The notes under the pieces were generated by a model, which did not search any database, was not told the origin of the DNA, and saw nothing but the letters and a program-made list of their open reading frames with translations. The translations under genes were made by a program, and so were the position numbers. 64,000 nucleotides of DNA from Bacillota bacterium (GTDB lineage Bacteria > Bacillota > Clostridia > Lachnospirales > Anaerotignaceae), in assembly GCA_019422105.1 (NCBI GenBank), contig JAHZDZ010000001.1, positions 331,751 to 395,750 on the forward strand. The letters are read 5' to 3'. Shown here one piece after another: positions 1 through 8,262 of the stretch; position 1 is the stretch's first letter; each line of letters begins with the position of its first letter.

Positions 1-1339
1 CATAATACGCCTCCCCTATCAGGTCGTAATCGCTGGCCTCCGTCACCAGCACATCTACAAAATCACCTGATAAAATCTCATTTTCACTACTTACGAAAAC
101 CAGACCGTCAATGTCTGGCGCGTCCTTATAGCTTCTGGCACAGTAAACCCTTTCCTCGGGAAGACGTCCCTCTGCCAGCACCCTTATGACGCTTCCAGTC
201 GCCGTGTCACATTTTTCCGCCGAAATGAACTTCTGTATTTCCATAATGGTATCCCTGCGTTTTTCCTTTAACTCTTCCGCAATCTGGTTTTCCATTCTGG
301 CGGCAGGTGTTCCTTCCTCCATAGAATAGGTGAAAACGCCCAGTCTGTCAAATTTCATTTCCTCTACAAACCCAACCAGATCCTGAAATTCTTCCTCATT
401 TTCCCCCGGAAAACCGACAATCAGCGTTGTTCTGATACAAATATCAGGCATTGCCTTTCTGAGTTTACTTATCTTTTCTTTTATGAGGGATTGACTGCTA
501 CGCCGCCCCATGCGCTTTAGTACCGCGTCATTTCCGTGCTGAATAGGCATATCAATATAATGGCAGATTTTTTCTTCCTCTTTCATAGTACGTATGATTT
601 CATCCGTCAGAGTTTCAGGATAGCAGTACAAAATCCGTATCCATTCTATCCCTTCAATACGGCAAAGGCTTCTCAAAAGCTCCGGAAGCTTCTGCTCCCC
701 ATAAAGGTCACGGCCATATATGGATGTATCCTGTGCCACCAAAATCAGTTCCTTCACACCCTGCGAAGCTAAAACTTGAGCCTCCTCCACAAGGCTTTCC
801 ATTGTTCTGCTTCTGTGCCTGCCACGCAGAGAAGGGATAACGCAATAGGTACAGTGATTGTCACAGCCCTCCGAAATTTTCAGATATGCATAATAGCCTG
901 CTGTGGAAAGCATTCTCAGCTTTCCATTCTCATTATTCATAGGTGTATTGATGTCAGCCAGACTTTTGAAATGGCTTTCGCCCTCCAAGATACGCCCCGC
1001 TGTCTCCACAATGGCTTCGTAGGCCGCTGTCCCGACAACGGCATCCACCTCCGGCATTTCCTCAAATATTTCCTTTTCATACCGCTGTCCCAGACAGCCC
1101 GCCACAATAATACCGCGGCAGCGGCCCGTTTTTTTGTATTGCGCCATTTCCAGTATCGTTTCTATGCTTTCCTCCAGCGCGTCCTTTATAAAGCAGCATG
1201 TGTTAATGATTATAATGTCTGCGTCTTTTTCCTCCGCTACGATTGTCATGCCCGCCTCTTTCAGTATTCCAAGCATAACCTCGCTGTCAACGCGGTTTTT
1301 GTCGCAGCCCAAAGAAGTAAATGCGATATTTGCCTTCAA
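1..1339 (-). CDS. rimO: Ribosomal protein S12 methylthiotransferase RimO (3' end beyond window)
   Basis: Radical-SAM methylthiotransferase that adds a methylthio group to an aspartate of ribosomal protein S12. In reading order the N-terminal MTTase domain starts KANIAFTSLGCDKNRVDSE and carries NTCCFI. The radical-SAM cluster motif CDNHCTYC follows in a GCDNHCTYCVIPSLRGR context, and the C-terminal TRAM domain ends ASDYDLIGEAYY at the window edge. S12-specific RimO rather than MiaB is favoured by SLGCDKNRVDSE and YDLIGEA. The start is a TTG at 1339 with GGGGGG about eight bases upstream; no suitable ATG precedes the conserved N-terminus. About 446 codons are visible, so only a few C-terminal residues are missing. 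It lies 580 bp downstream of folD, behind a repeat-filled gap. Confidence 0.93.
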   Translation of the reverse strand, partial: MKANIAFTSLGCDKNRVDSEVMLGILKEAGMTIVAEEKDADIIIINTCCFIKDALEESIETILEMAQYKKTGRCRGIIVAGCLGQRYEKEIFEEMPEVDAVVGTAAYEAIVETAGRILEGESHFKSLADINTPMNNENGKLRMLSTAGYYAYLKISEGCDNHCTYCVIPSLRGRHRSRTMESLVEEAQVLASQGVKELILVAQDTSIYGRDLYGEQKLPELLRSLCRIEGIEWIRILYCYPETLTDEIIRTMKEEEKICHYIDMPIQHGNDAVLKRMGRRSSQSLIKEKISKLRKAMPDICIRTTLIVGFPGENEEEFQDLVGFVEEMKFDRLGVFTYSMEEGTPAARMENQIAEELKEKRRDTIMEIQKFISAEKCDTATGSVIRVLAEGRLPEERVYCARSYKDAPDIDGLVFVSSENEILSGDFVDVLVTEASDYDLIGEAYY

Positions 1340-1379
1340 ACGATTATCCCCCCGGCATATGAATTATTTCCATAATTGA

Positions 1380-1402
1380 AGGGTGCCGAAAACGGACACC
1401 CT
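1380..1402. terminator. Hairpin between folD and rimO
   Basis: Near-perfect inverted repeat: GGGTG plus CCG, loop AAAA, then CGG plus CACCC. It sits just upstream of rimO. The flanks are AT-rich but neither side has a long T run, so it could be a weak terminator or a 5'-UTR hairpin of rimO. Confidence 0.4.
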
Positions 1403-1922
1403 ATAATTTATTGTTAAAAACAGCTTTCTCCGCTTATTGGAGATGTCGGCAAAAGTTTCCGAGGAGTACCTCAAAATGCTGCGCATTTTTTGGTCGTTTC
1501 ACTCCTCAAAGCTTTCAAAGAGAGCGTTTTGGGGTATGTAAAACGTGGACTCTGTCCATACCTGCAAGCCTTTGAAATGGCTTGATCCAAACCTTGCTCA
1601 AAGTCAGGCAAAGACTGATTTTGTTAGGAAAGCATAGCTTCCGTTAAAGTTTTTTGTCCAACTTTTTTTTAAAAGTTGGTAGGTTTGGGCAAAGCCCAAG
1701 GTTTTTTACAGCCTCAGATTGCTTCTCTTTCGGATTTTCTCCGCTTGTTGGAGATGTTAGCAGATTTTCCGCAGAGACTCTCGCAAACTAAAGTTTGCTC
1801 GGTCGTTTAACTCCTCAAATCCTTCAAAGAAGCTTCTCTTGCCTGCAAGCGGTCAGATTGCTTCTTTTTCGGATTTTCTCCGCTTGTTACGGACATTATA
1901 TCACATTGCTCCTGAAATTTCA
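1403..1922. repeat. Intergenic repeat cluster (gamma-type units)
   Basis: No credible gene. The phrase CAGATTGCTTCT-T-TTTCGG and its continuation TTTTCTCCGCTTGTT occurs twice, at 1715-1749 and 1854-1888, with one mismatch in 35 bp. A third degenerate unit lies at about 1425-1470 (CTCCGCTTATTGGAGATGT). The segment 1767-1903 runs from GCAGAGACTCTCGCAAAC through ACTCCTCAAATCCTTCAAAG to CGGACATTATATCA. It matches the reverse complement of 59811-59945 closely, and its first part matches 40950-40995. Small hairpins such as CAAACTAAAGTTTG are embedded. Confidence 0.75.
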
Positions 1923-2783
1923 TTAAAAAGATATTCCATTTTGCATTTTTGCCGCTTCCACACAGTTTTTCATCAACATGGCAATTGTCATAGGCCCTAC
2001 GCCTCCCGGTACGGGTGTGATTGCTGCGGCCTTTTGGGAGCAGCCCTCAAAATCTACATCGCCGCAGAGCTTGCCCGCCTCGTCACGGTTCATTCCCACA
2101 TCGATAATGACAGCCCCTTCCTTTACCATATCGGCAGTCAGCGTATTTCTCTTACCTGTTGCCACAACAACGATGTCCCCTTCCCTGCATACGCCGGGCA
2201 AGTCCCTTGTCTTGGAATGACAGACCGTAACCGTGCCGTTTTCCGCCGTTAAAAGCATAGCGCAGGGTTTTCCCACAATATTGCTTCTTCCGATAACGAC
2301 ACAGCGCTTTCCGGCTATTTCAAAGCCGCTTCTTTTGATAAGTTCTATAATTCCTGCCGGAGTACAGGGCTTAAATCCCCTGCCGCCTGTTGAGAGAATA
2401 CCCACATTCCAGGGATGGAAACAGTCCACATCCTTTTTCGGGTCAATGGATTCAATAACTTTTGCCTCATTGATATGCTTTGGAAGCGGAAGCTGAACAA
2501 GAATACCGTTAATTTCTCTGCTCTCGTTCATCTGCTCAATCAATTCCAGAAGCTGCTCTTGGCTTGTCTCCTCCGGCAGCTCATAGGACGCCGATTTGAT
2601 GCCGACTACCTCACAGGCTTTCTTTTTATTGCGCACATACACCTTGCTTGCGGAATTGTCGCCCACCAACACAACTGCTAAACAACATCCAATTCCTTTT
2701 TCCTTCAGCATTTTAGCTTCCTCTGCCGCTTCCGCCTTGATGTCTGCTGAAATTGCCTTCCCATCTATCAGCTGGTAACTCAT
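1923..2783 (-). CDS. folD: Bifunctional methylenetetrahydrofolate dehydrogenase / methenyltetrahydrofolate cyclohydrolase
   Basis: Cytoplasmic enzyme that interconverts 5,10-methylene-THF, 5,10-methenyl-THF and 10-formyl-THF. The 286-residue length is normal. Visible signatures are the catalytic YVRNK (Y49, K53), GILVQLPLP, DVDCFHPWN, PCTPAGI, the Rossmann segment VVIGRSNIVGKP, and the C-terminal PVPGGVGPMTIAML. The ATG at 2783 has GGGAGGGG and TAGGA upstream. It is the last gene of the operon fhs-Dabb-folD (18-bp gap to the Dabb gene) and acts directly after Fhs, which makes 10-formyl-THF. Transcription should depend on the ZTP riboswitch ahead of fhs. Confidence 0.97.
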   Translation of the reverse strand: MSYQLIDGKAISADIKAEAAEEAKMLKEKGIGCCLAVVLVGDNSASKVYVRNKKKACEVVGIKSASYELPEETSQEQLLELIEQMNESREINGILVQLPLPKHINEAKVIESIDPKKDVDCFHPWNVGILSTGGRGFKPCTPAGIIELIKRSGFEIAGKRCVVIGRSNIVGKPCAMLLTAENGTVTVCHSKTRDLPGVCREGDIVVVATGKRNTLTADMVKEGAVIIDVGMNRDEAGKLCGDVDFEGCSQKAAAITPVPGGVGPMTIAMLMKNCVEAAKMQNGISF

Positions 2784-2800
2784 TTCCTAACCCCTCCCGC

Positions 2801-3106
2801 TCAAATCTCGAAATCTACAGCATACCTGTGGGAGACAACTCCCTTGATAAATCGTGCCGCTTCCACATGACTTGGATGGACGGCATAAGCACGGCAGTCC
2901 TCCAAAGTCCGGAATGTCACTTCAATAACGAAATCACAATCCTCCTCCGGATTTATGCTGCGGCTTACCTTCACATCAACGATCTCTTCAATGACACCTT
3001 TAAGGCCCTCTATTTTGTTTTTGATGATTGCAAAGGCATCCGCCTTTTCCGCCTCTGCAAATTCCTCCTTAAATTTCCATAGTACCACATGCTTTACCAT
3101 TTTCAT
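2801..3106 (-). CDS. Dabb (stress-responsive A/B barrel) family protein
   Basis: A 101-residue single-domain protein. The opening MVKHVVLWKFK, the middle LKGVIEEIVDVKVSRS and the ending HPSHVEAARFIKGVVSHRYAVDFE are typical of the dimeric alpha+beta barrel (Dabb) family. Members range from stress proteins to small-molecule cyclases, and the substrate cannot be inferred. It sits between fhs (15-bp gap) and folD (18-bp gap), so it is co-transcribed with one-carbon folate genes. A folate-related or protective role is possible but unproven. The upstream ATG at 3106 adds MK before MVKHVV; either start is possible. Confidence 0.85.
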   Translation of the reverse strand: MKMVKHVVLWKFKEEFAEAEKADAFAIIKNKIEGLKGVIEEIVDVKVSRSINPEEDCDFVIEVTFRTLEDCRAYAVHPSHVEAARFIKGVVSHRYAVDFEI

Positions 3107-3120
3107 GCACCTCTTTTGAA

Positions 3121-4791
3121 TTAGAAAAGTCCTGTTACCTGTCCGTTTTCATCAATGTCTATAGAAAGAGCAGCCGGCTTTTTCGGAAGCCCCGGCATTG
3201 TCATAATATCACCCAAAAGACAGACAATAAAACCGGCACCGGCAGATATTGTCAGCTCCTTTACATTGACCTCAAAATTCTCCGGCCTTCCCAAAAGCTC
3301 AGGCTTATCGGAAAGGGAATACTGTGTTTTTGCAATGCATACCGGAAACCGGGAAAAACCGAGACTGTCAATTTCCTTCAGATTCTTTTTGGCCTTTTCG
3401 GAGAAATTCACTTTTCCTGCGCCGTAAATTTCCCTGCATACCTTCACAATTTTTTCCTCAATGGAGAGCGAATCCTCATAGAGACAGTGGAAATCACTTT
3501 TTTTCGTCTCCAATATCTCCAAAACCTTTTCCGCCAGAGAGATACCTCCCTCAGCGCCCTCAGCCCATACCTTTGACACGGCAAACGTAGCGCCCATGCC
3601 CTCGCATCTTTCCCTGACGTAAGACACTTCCGCTTCCGTGTCTGCAACGAAGTGATTCAGCGTTACCACAACGGGCACACCGTATTTCTGGAGATTTTCA
3701 ATGTGCTTTTCCAAATTGACAAAGCCCTGTTTTACTGCCTCCACATTTTCATTGTTCAATTCAGCCTTCGCCACACCGCCGTTATATTTCAGCGCCCTCA
3801 CCGTGGCGACCAGTACAACCGCATCCGGCTTCAAGCCTGCCTTGCGGCACTTTATATCAAAGAATTTTTCAGCACCCAAATCAGCACCGAAGCCTGCCTC
3901 CGTGACAACATAATCCCCCGTCTTTAAGGCAAGCTTTGTCGCCCTGACGGAATTGCAGCCGTGAGCAATGTTGGCAAAGGGGCCTCCGTGAATCAAAGCC
4001 GGCGTATTGTCAAGCGTCTGTACCAGATTGGGGTTTAGCGCATCCTTCAAAAGCACCGCCATAGCCCCGTCAGCGCCCAGCTCTTTTGCCGTCACCGGTT
4101 TATTGTCATAGGTATAGGCCACAATAATCCGCCCAAGCCTTTCCTTCAAATCCTTCAAATCGGATGCAAGGCAGAAAATAGCCATAATTTCACTTGCCAC
4201 CGTTATCTGAAAGTGATCCTCTCTGGGAATGCCATGGGCTTTTCCGCCAAGACCCACCGTAATATTTCTCAAAGCCCTGTCGTTCATATCCATAGCCCTT
4301 TTCCACGCAATGCGCCTTGGGTCAATATTGAGCGCATTGCCTTGCTGCAAGTGGTTGTCAATCATAGCGGACAGCAGATTGTTCGCCGTTGTAATGGCGT
4401 GAATATCGCCTGTAAAGTGCAGATTAATATCCTCCATCGGCACAACCTGCGCGTAGCCGCCGCCTGCTGCGCCGCCCTTTACACCCATACATGGTCCCAA
4501 GGAGGGCTCCCTGAGGGCAACCATTACCTTTTTGCCCATTTTACTTAAAGCCTGCGCAAGGCCGATGGTAGTTGTTGTTTTACCTTCTCCCGCAGGCGTC
4601 GGGTTGACAGCCGTCACCAGTATCAGTTTGCCGTCCTTATTATTTTGTACCTTTCTTATAAACTCATCTGTTACCTTAGCCTTGTATTTGCCATAGTTCT
4701 CCAAATACTCCTTACCGATTCCGGCCTTTTCAGCCACTTGTTCAATCGGTTCCATGACGCATTCCTGTGCAATCTGTAAATCTGTTTTCAT
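3121..4791 (-). CDS. fhs: Formate-tetrahydrofolate ligase
   Basis: ATP-dependent 10-formyl-THF synthetase (formate + THF + ATP), the entry of formate into one-carbon metabolism and purine synthesis. The 556 residues match the usual length. It shows the P-loop-like PTPAGEGKTTTTIGLAQAL near residue 65, the conserved REPSLGPCMGVKGGAAGGG, the GDIHAITTANNLL segment, and a C-terminal glycine-rich SAGAGFIVCLLGDIMTMPGLP. The start has AGGAGGG upstream. It heads the operon fhs-Dabb-folD and is preceded by a ZTP riboswitch with terminator. That fits derepression when ZTP signals 10-formyl-THF shortage. Confidence 0.98.
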   Translation of the reverse strand: MKTDLQIAQECVMEPIEQVAEKAGIGKEYLENYGKYKAKVTDEFIRKVQNNKDGKLILVTAVNPTPAGEGKTTTTIGLAQALSKMGKKVMVALREPSLGPCMGVKGGAAGGGYAQVVPMEDINLHFTGDIHAITTANNLLSAMIDNHLQQGNALNIDPRRIAWKRAMDMNDRALRNITVGLGGKAHGIPREDHFQITVASEIMAIFCLASDLKDLKERLGRIIVAYTYDNKPVTAKELGADGAMAVLLKDALNPNLVQTLDNTPALIHGGPFANIAHGCNSVRATKLALKTGDYVVTEAGFGADLGAEKFFDIKCRKAGLKPDAVVLVATVRALKYNGGVAKAELNNENVEAVKQGFVNLEKHIENLQKYGVPVVVTLNHFVADTEAEVSYVRERCEGMGATFAVSKVWAEGAEGGISLAEKVLEILETKKSDFHCLYEDSLSIEEKIVKVCREIYGAGKVNFSEKAKKNLKEIDSLGFSRFPVCIAKTQYSLSDKPELLGRPENFEVNVKELTISAGAGFIVCLLGDIMTMPGLPKKPAALSIDIDENGQVTGLF

Positions 4792-4864
4792 AAAAAATTC
4801 CCTCCTGTTTTGGCATTTAATATGATGATATATTTACCACTGGCCCACAGAGCGCACCTGCATG

Positions 4865-4960
4865 AAAAAAGGCCGGCCTTCCGGGCAGTGTGCCCAGACG
4901 GTCGGCTTTTCTCAGTCATACTTCATGTGGTAACTCCACTTCCGTCAGTCATATGACTTT
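4865..4960 (-). ncRNA. ZTP (pfl) riboswitch with intrinsic terminator, upstream of fhs
   Basis: Read on the minus strand, the element has P1 arms AGTCATA and TATGACT enclosing the hairpin core GTGGAGTTACCAC. The hallmark CCGACCGTCTGGGCA follows, closed by TGCCCGG. The same 3' stem merges into a GC-rich hairpin (GCCGACC to GGCCGGC) followed by TTTTTT, a typical overlapping expression platform. ZTP riboswitches are known to control fhs and purine or folate genes. ZTP binding should prevent terminator formation and turn fhs-Dabb-folD on. Confidence 0.93.
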
Positions 4961-4970
4961 CATGCCAATA

Positions 4971-5000
4971 ATGGTACTAAAAAATCCGGGCTTTGTCAAA
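4971..5000 (-). promoter_or_regulatory. Sigma-A-type promoter of the fhs operon
   Basis: On the minus strand there is TTGACA (4995-5000), an 18-bp spacer and TACCAT (4971-4976). It is placed so that transcription starts just upstream of the riboswitch P1 stem. Confidence 0.75.
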
Positions 5001-5137
5001 TATAAAAAAACATACATCTGAGCGTTCTCAAAGTTATTTTCTGCAATAGCCAGGTTCCATTTCAATATTCGTACCTTTTAATCTGTATTGCCCCCAGAGC
5101 TGCAAAAGAAAGGGCGGTCGGGAGGATCCCCCCACAT

Positions 5138-7882
5138 CTAACTTTCTTGTCCTTGTTGCTCGCCGCCGTTTTTATATTCCTCAAGCTCATCGGGCGTCAT
5201 CAGTACCTTTCTGGGCTTGCTGCCATCCTCCGGTCCTACAATTCCTCTGCTCTCCAAATCCTCCATAAGTCTTGCCGCACGGTTATAGCCAATGCGGAAC
5301 TGCCTTTGCAGCATGGAAACCGACGCTTTTTCCTTTGCCACCACAAGCTCTATGGCCTGCTCCAGAAATTCGTCGCTGTCCTCCCCTGCGCTGGCATCCT
5401 TGCCCGCGGAGGTAATTTTATCAATCATTTCCTGGTCATAGTTTAAATGACTGTCCTTTTTGATATGGCTTACAATACTTTCCACTTCCTTGTCGGAGAC
5501 AAAAGCGCCCTGTATCCTCTGAGGCTTGCTCATACCCACAGGATAAAAAAGCATGTCCCCTTTGCCGAGAAGCTTTTCTGCTCCCGTCATGTCAAGTATG
5601 GTTCTGGAATCAATACCGCTGGTGACGGAAAACGCCAGACGGGATGGAATATTTGCCTTGATAACGCCCGTTATGACATCAACAGAGGGCCTCTGTGTGG
5701 CGATAATCAGATGAAGCCCGGCGGCTCTGGCCATCTGTGCCAGACGGCAGATGGAATCCTCCACCTCACCGGGTGCCGCCATCATCAAATCCGCAAGCTC
5801 ATCAATGATAATGACAATCTGGGGCATAAAATCCGTTTCCCCTTTTTCTCTTTTCATTGCATTGTAGCCGTTTATATCTCGCACATTGTGAGCCGCAAAA
5901 TCCTGGTAGCGCATCAGCATCTCACGAACCGCCCAGTTTAAAGCTCCCGCTGCCTTTTTCGGATCTGTGACCACAGGAATTAAAAGATGAGGGATGCCAT
6001 TATAAACACTCAGCTCCACAACCTTGGGGTCTACCAAAAGCAGTTTTACCTCATTGGGATCCGCCTTATAAAGAATACTGACAATCAAAGTGTTGATACA
6101 TACACTCTTGCCGGATCCTGTCGCACCCGCAATCAAAAGATGCGGCATCTTTGCAATGTCTGTCACAACAGCATTTCCGGCTATATCCTCGCCCAGCGCA
6201 AAGGCCAGCTTGGAGGGGAATTTTTTAAAAGCTTCAGAGTCTATGACATCCCGCAGGAAAACAGACTGTGTTTCTTTATTGGGCACCTCAATGCCAACTG
6301 CCGCCTTGCCGGGAATAGGCGCCTCAATGCGGATACCGCTGGCCGCCAGATTCAGCGCAATATCATCGGCCAGGTTTACGATTTTGCTGACCTTGACGCC
6401 CTGGCTAGGTGAAAGCTCATACCTTGTCACAGTAGGTCCCCTGTTAATTTGAATAACCTTTGCGTCCACGCCGAAGCTTTTCAGTGTATCCTCAAGCTTT
6501 TTCGCGTTGTTGAGCATATCCGTTTTGGACTCCCCGCCGCTTCTGGCGTTACTTTTCCCCAGCAGGTCAATTGGCGGAAAATGATATTTTTCAATCACAG
6601 GCGCAGGCTTGATATTCATTTCCTCGGCCCTGCCCTTCTCCACTTTTGGCTCCCTCACGGCTTCTTTTGCTGCGGTCACGGGCGTCTCTTCTTTTTTTGC
6701 TGTCTCACAGTCCTTTGCTGCAAAAGCCCCAGCAGCTTCCTGTAGAGGCTCTGTCTCCTCCGTTTCCGTAATATCCTTCAGAACCGCATCAAGTGTTTCA
6801 GAGACAGTAATACCCTCTTCCTCCACATACTCGTCAAATGCTTCCTTGGCGTGGATAATAGGTATAAACTCCTCCCGCTCTCCGCCTTCAGGTGCTGTAA
6901 CAGTCTCCTGCTCTATAGCCTCCTCCGTCACTTTCACCGGCTCCACGGCATCCCTGTGATAATCAAATATCGGTTCGCTCTTTCTTGGCGTGCTCTGGCG
7001 CACTCTCGGTTTAAAAACAGTTTCCTCTATATATGGCCTTTCCTCCTCCGTCTCTTCCTTTACCTTTATATCAATAAAGCCCTTTTTCTTTTTGCGGCGT
7101 TCCTCTCTGGCTTCTTTTTCCCTCTCCTTCTCCCGTATCCTGTCCGCTTTGTATTTAATCTTTTCATGTTTTCTGCTCCTGCTGCCCCAAAGATAGGTAA
7201 TCAGGCTGCCAAGCCCCCTGAAAAAGGATTTTCCCGTTCCCATGATAACAGCAATCAGCATACAGACAATCACGATAAAATAGGAGCCCAGACGGCCAAA
7301 TGCCTTTAGGAGCATATTGCCAATCATTCCTCCCAAAGCGCCGCCGTTTAAAGGCCCTCCATTATGGTAAAGACCTGTCCACAGCTTGAGAAGCTTCTCG
7401 GAGGAAGTTTCCCCTCCGCTTGCAAATATATGAAAAAATACGCTCAGAGAAAGAAAGAATAAAACCGCGGCCCCGCCCTTTAAATACTTATATTCCTTAT
7501 CCTCACTCATCAAAAGCCATGTACAAAAGCAAATTGCCATAACGGGCAGAGCGTAAGCGCCGAAACCAAACAGTCCCATCAGCAGATTATTGATAAAAAC
7601 CCCGGCAGCGCCCATCTTTGTGGTAATGAGACTGACGATTACAATAATACACACTAAAATTACCAGTATTGTCAGCACCTCGTCCAGTATGCCATAGCCC
7701 TGTTTTTTGCGGACACTCTGCGTTTTCGCGGGCGGCTTCGCCCCAGTTTTCTGCTTCGGCGTCTGTGTTTTTTTCGCAGATGTATTTGTCTTTGCAAGCT
7801 GCTTTCCCGTTCCCCCGCCTGTTGTCTTGCTGACAGCTTTCCCGGCCGTCGTTTTCAGACTTGTGTTTTTCTTCGTTGCCAT
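5138..7882 (-). CDS. DNA translocase FtsK/SpoIIIE
   Basis: Septal DNA pump that moves chromosomal DNA during division or into the forespore. The N-terminal part has about four membrane segments (around VLTILVILVCIIVIVSLI, LFGFGAYALPVMAICF, AAVLFFLSLSVFFHIF, YFIVIVCMLIAVIM), then a long charged linker rich in E, K and R. The C-terminal motor has Walker A GATGSGKSVCI and Walker B IVIIIDELADL, ending in a winged-helix gamma domain (LQRQFRIGYNRAARLMEDLE). I chose the ATG at 7882 (MATKKN, 914 aa) because GGGGTG lies seven bases upstream; an in-frame start 33 bp earlier lacks a good site. FtsK and SpoIIIE cannot be told apart here. Confidence 0.93.
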   Translation of the reverse strand: MATKKNTSLKTTAGKAVSKTTGGGTGKQLAKTNTSAKKTQTPKQKTGAKPPAKTQSVRKKQGYGILDEVLTILVILVCIIVIVSLITTKMGAAGVFINNLLMGLFGFGAYALPVMAICFCTWLLMSEDKEYKYLKGGAAVLFFLSLSVFFHIFASGGETSSEKLLKLWTGLYHNGGPLNGGALGGMIGNMLLKAFGRLGSYFIVIVCMLIAVIMGTGKSFFRGLGSLITYLWGSRSRKHEKIKYKADRIREKEREKEAREERRKKKKGFIDIKVKEETEEERPYIEETVFKPRVRQSTPRKSEPIFDYHRDAVEPVKVTEEAIEQETVTAPEGGEREEFIPIIHAKEAFDEYVEEEGITVSETLDAVLKDITETEETEPLQEAAGAFAAKDCETAKKEETPVTAAKEAVREPKVEKGRAEEMNIKPAPVIEKYHFPPIDLLGKSNARSGGESKTDMLNNAKKLEDTLKSFGVDAKVIQINRGPTVTRYELSPSQGVKVSKIVNLADDIALNLAASGIRIEAPIPGKAAVGIEVPNKETQSVFLRDVIDSEAFKKFPSKLAFALGEDIAGNAVVTDIAKMPHLLIAGATGSGKSVCINTLIVSILYKADPNEVKLLLVDPKVVELSVYNGIPHLLIPVVTDPKKAAGALNWAVREMLMRYQDFAAHNVRDINGYNAMKREKGETDFMPQIVIIIDELADLMMAAPGEVEDSICRLAQMARAAGLHLIIATQRPSVDVITGVIKANIPSRLAFSVTSGIDSRTILDMTGAEKLLGKGDMLFYPVGMSKPQRIQGAFVSDKEVESIVSHIKKDSHLNYDQEMIDKITSAGKDASAGEDSDEFLEQAIELVVAKEKASVSMLQRQFRIGYNRAARLMEDLESRGIVGPEDGSKPRKVLMTPDELEEYKNGGEQQGQES

Positions 7883-8262
7883 TTCGTCACCCCAACTATG
7901 ATTACAACGCTGCAAGCGTTTTTTTCGTATTGAATCAGTAAAGAAATCCCTGCCGTTTCTCAGCCCTTCATTCTACTAAGCGAAGCGTAAAAAGAGAAGC
8001 CGCACTATTATTGAAGAAAATAACGCACTGGAGCAGCGTCCTTTATTTGATTTGTCTTTATTATACCATTCTTTCGTCATATTGCATAATAAAATTGTAT
8101 ACGTAAAACAGGCGAAAATCGACCGGGCTCGGTGAAGGCAATCAAGAGAAAAATCCTTACGCCTGTCTGATGAAAAACGCTATCATAATTTGATATTATT
8201 TGCTATAATCAGAAAAGAAAAAACGTATGAAATTTGTCTAGAATAATTTTGGAGGTAATAAA
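7883..8262. other. Divergent intergenic region between ftsK/spoIIIE and purK
   Basis: No gene seen. A TATAAT (minus strand, 8060-8065) could serve ftsK, and a TATAAT at about 8202-8207 could serve purK. Between them, 8108-8166 is bounded by ACAGGCG and CGCCTGT and contains further pairable segments (CCG-GGCT-CGG, and AAGG with CCTT). It looks like a structured leader of purK, but I do not recognise a riboswitch class. Confidence 0.5.

Noticed and set aside
8108..8166. THF, guanine or PRPP riboswitch ahead of purK
   Set aside because: None of the conserved core sequences of these classes could be matched; only a bracketed stem is visible.
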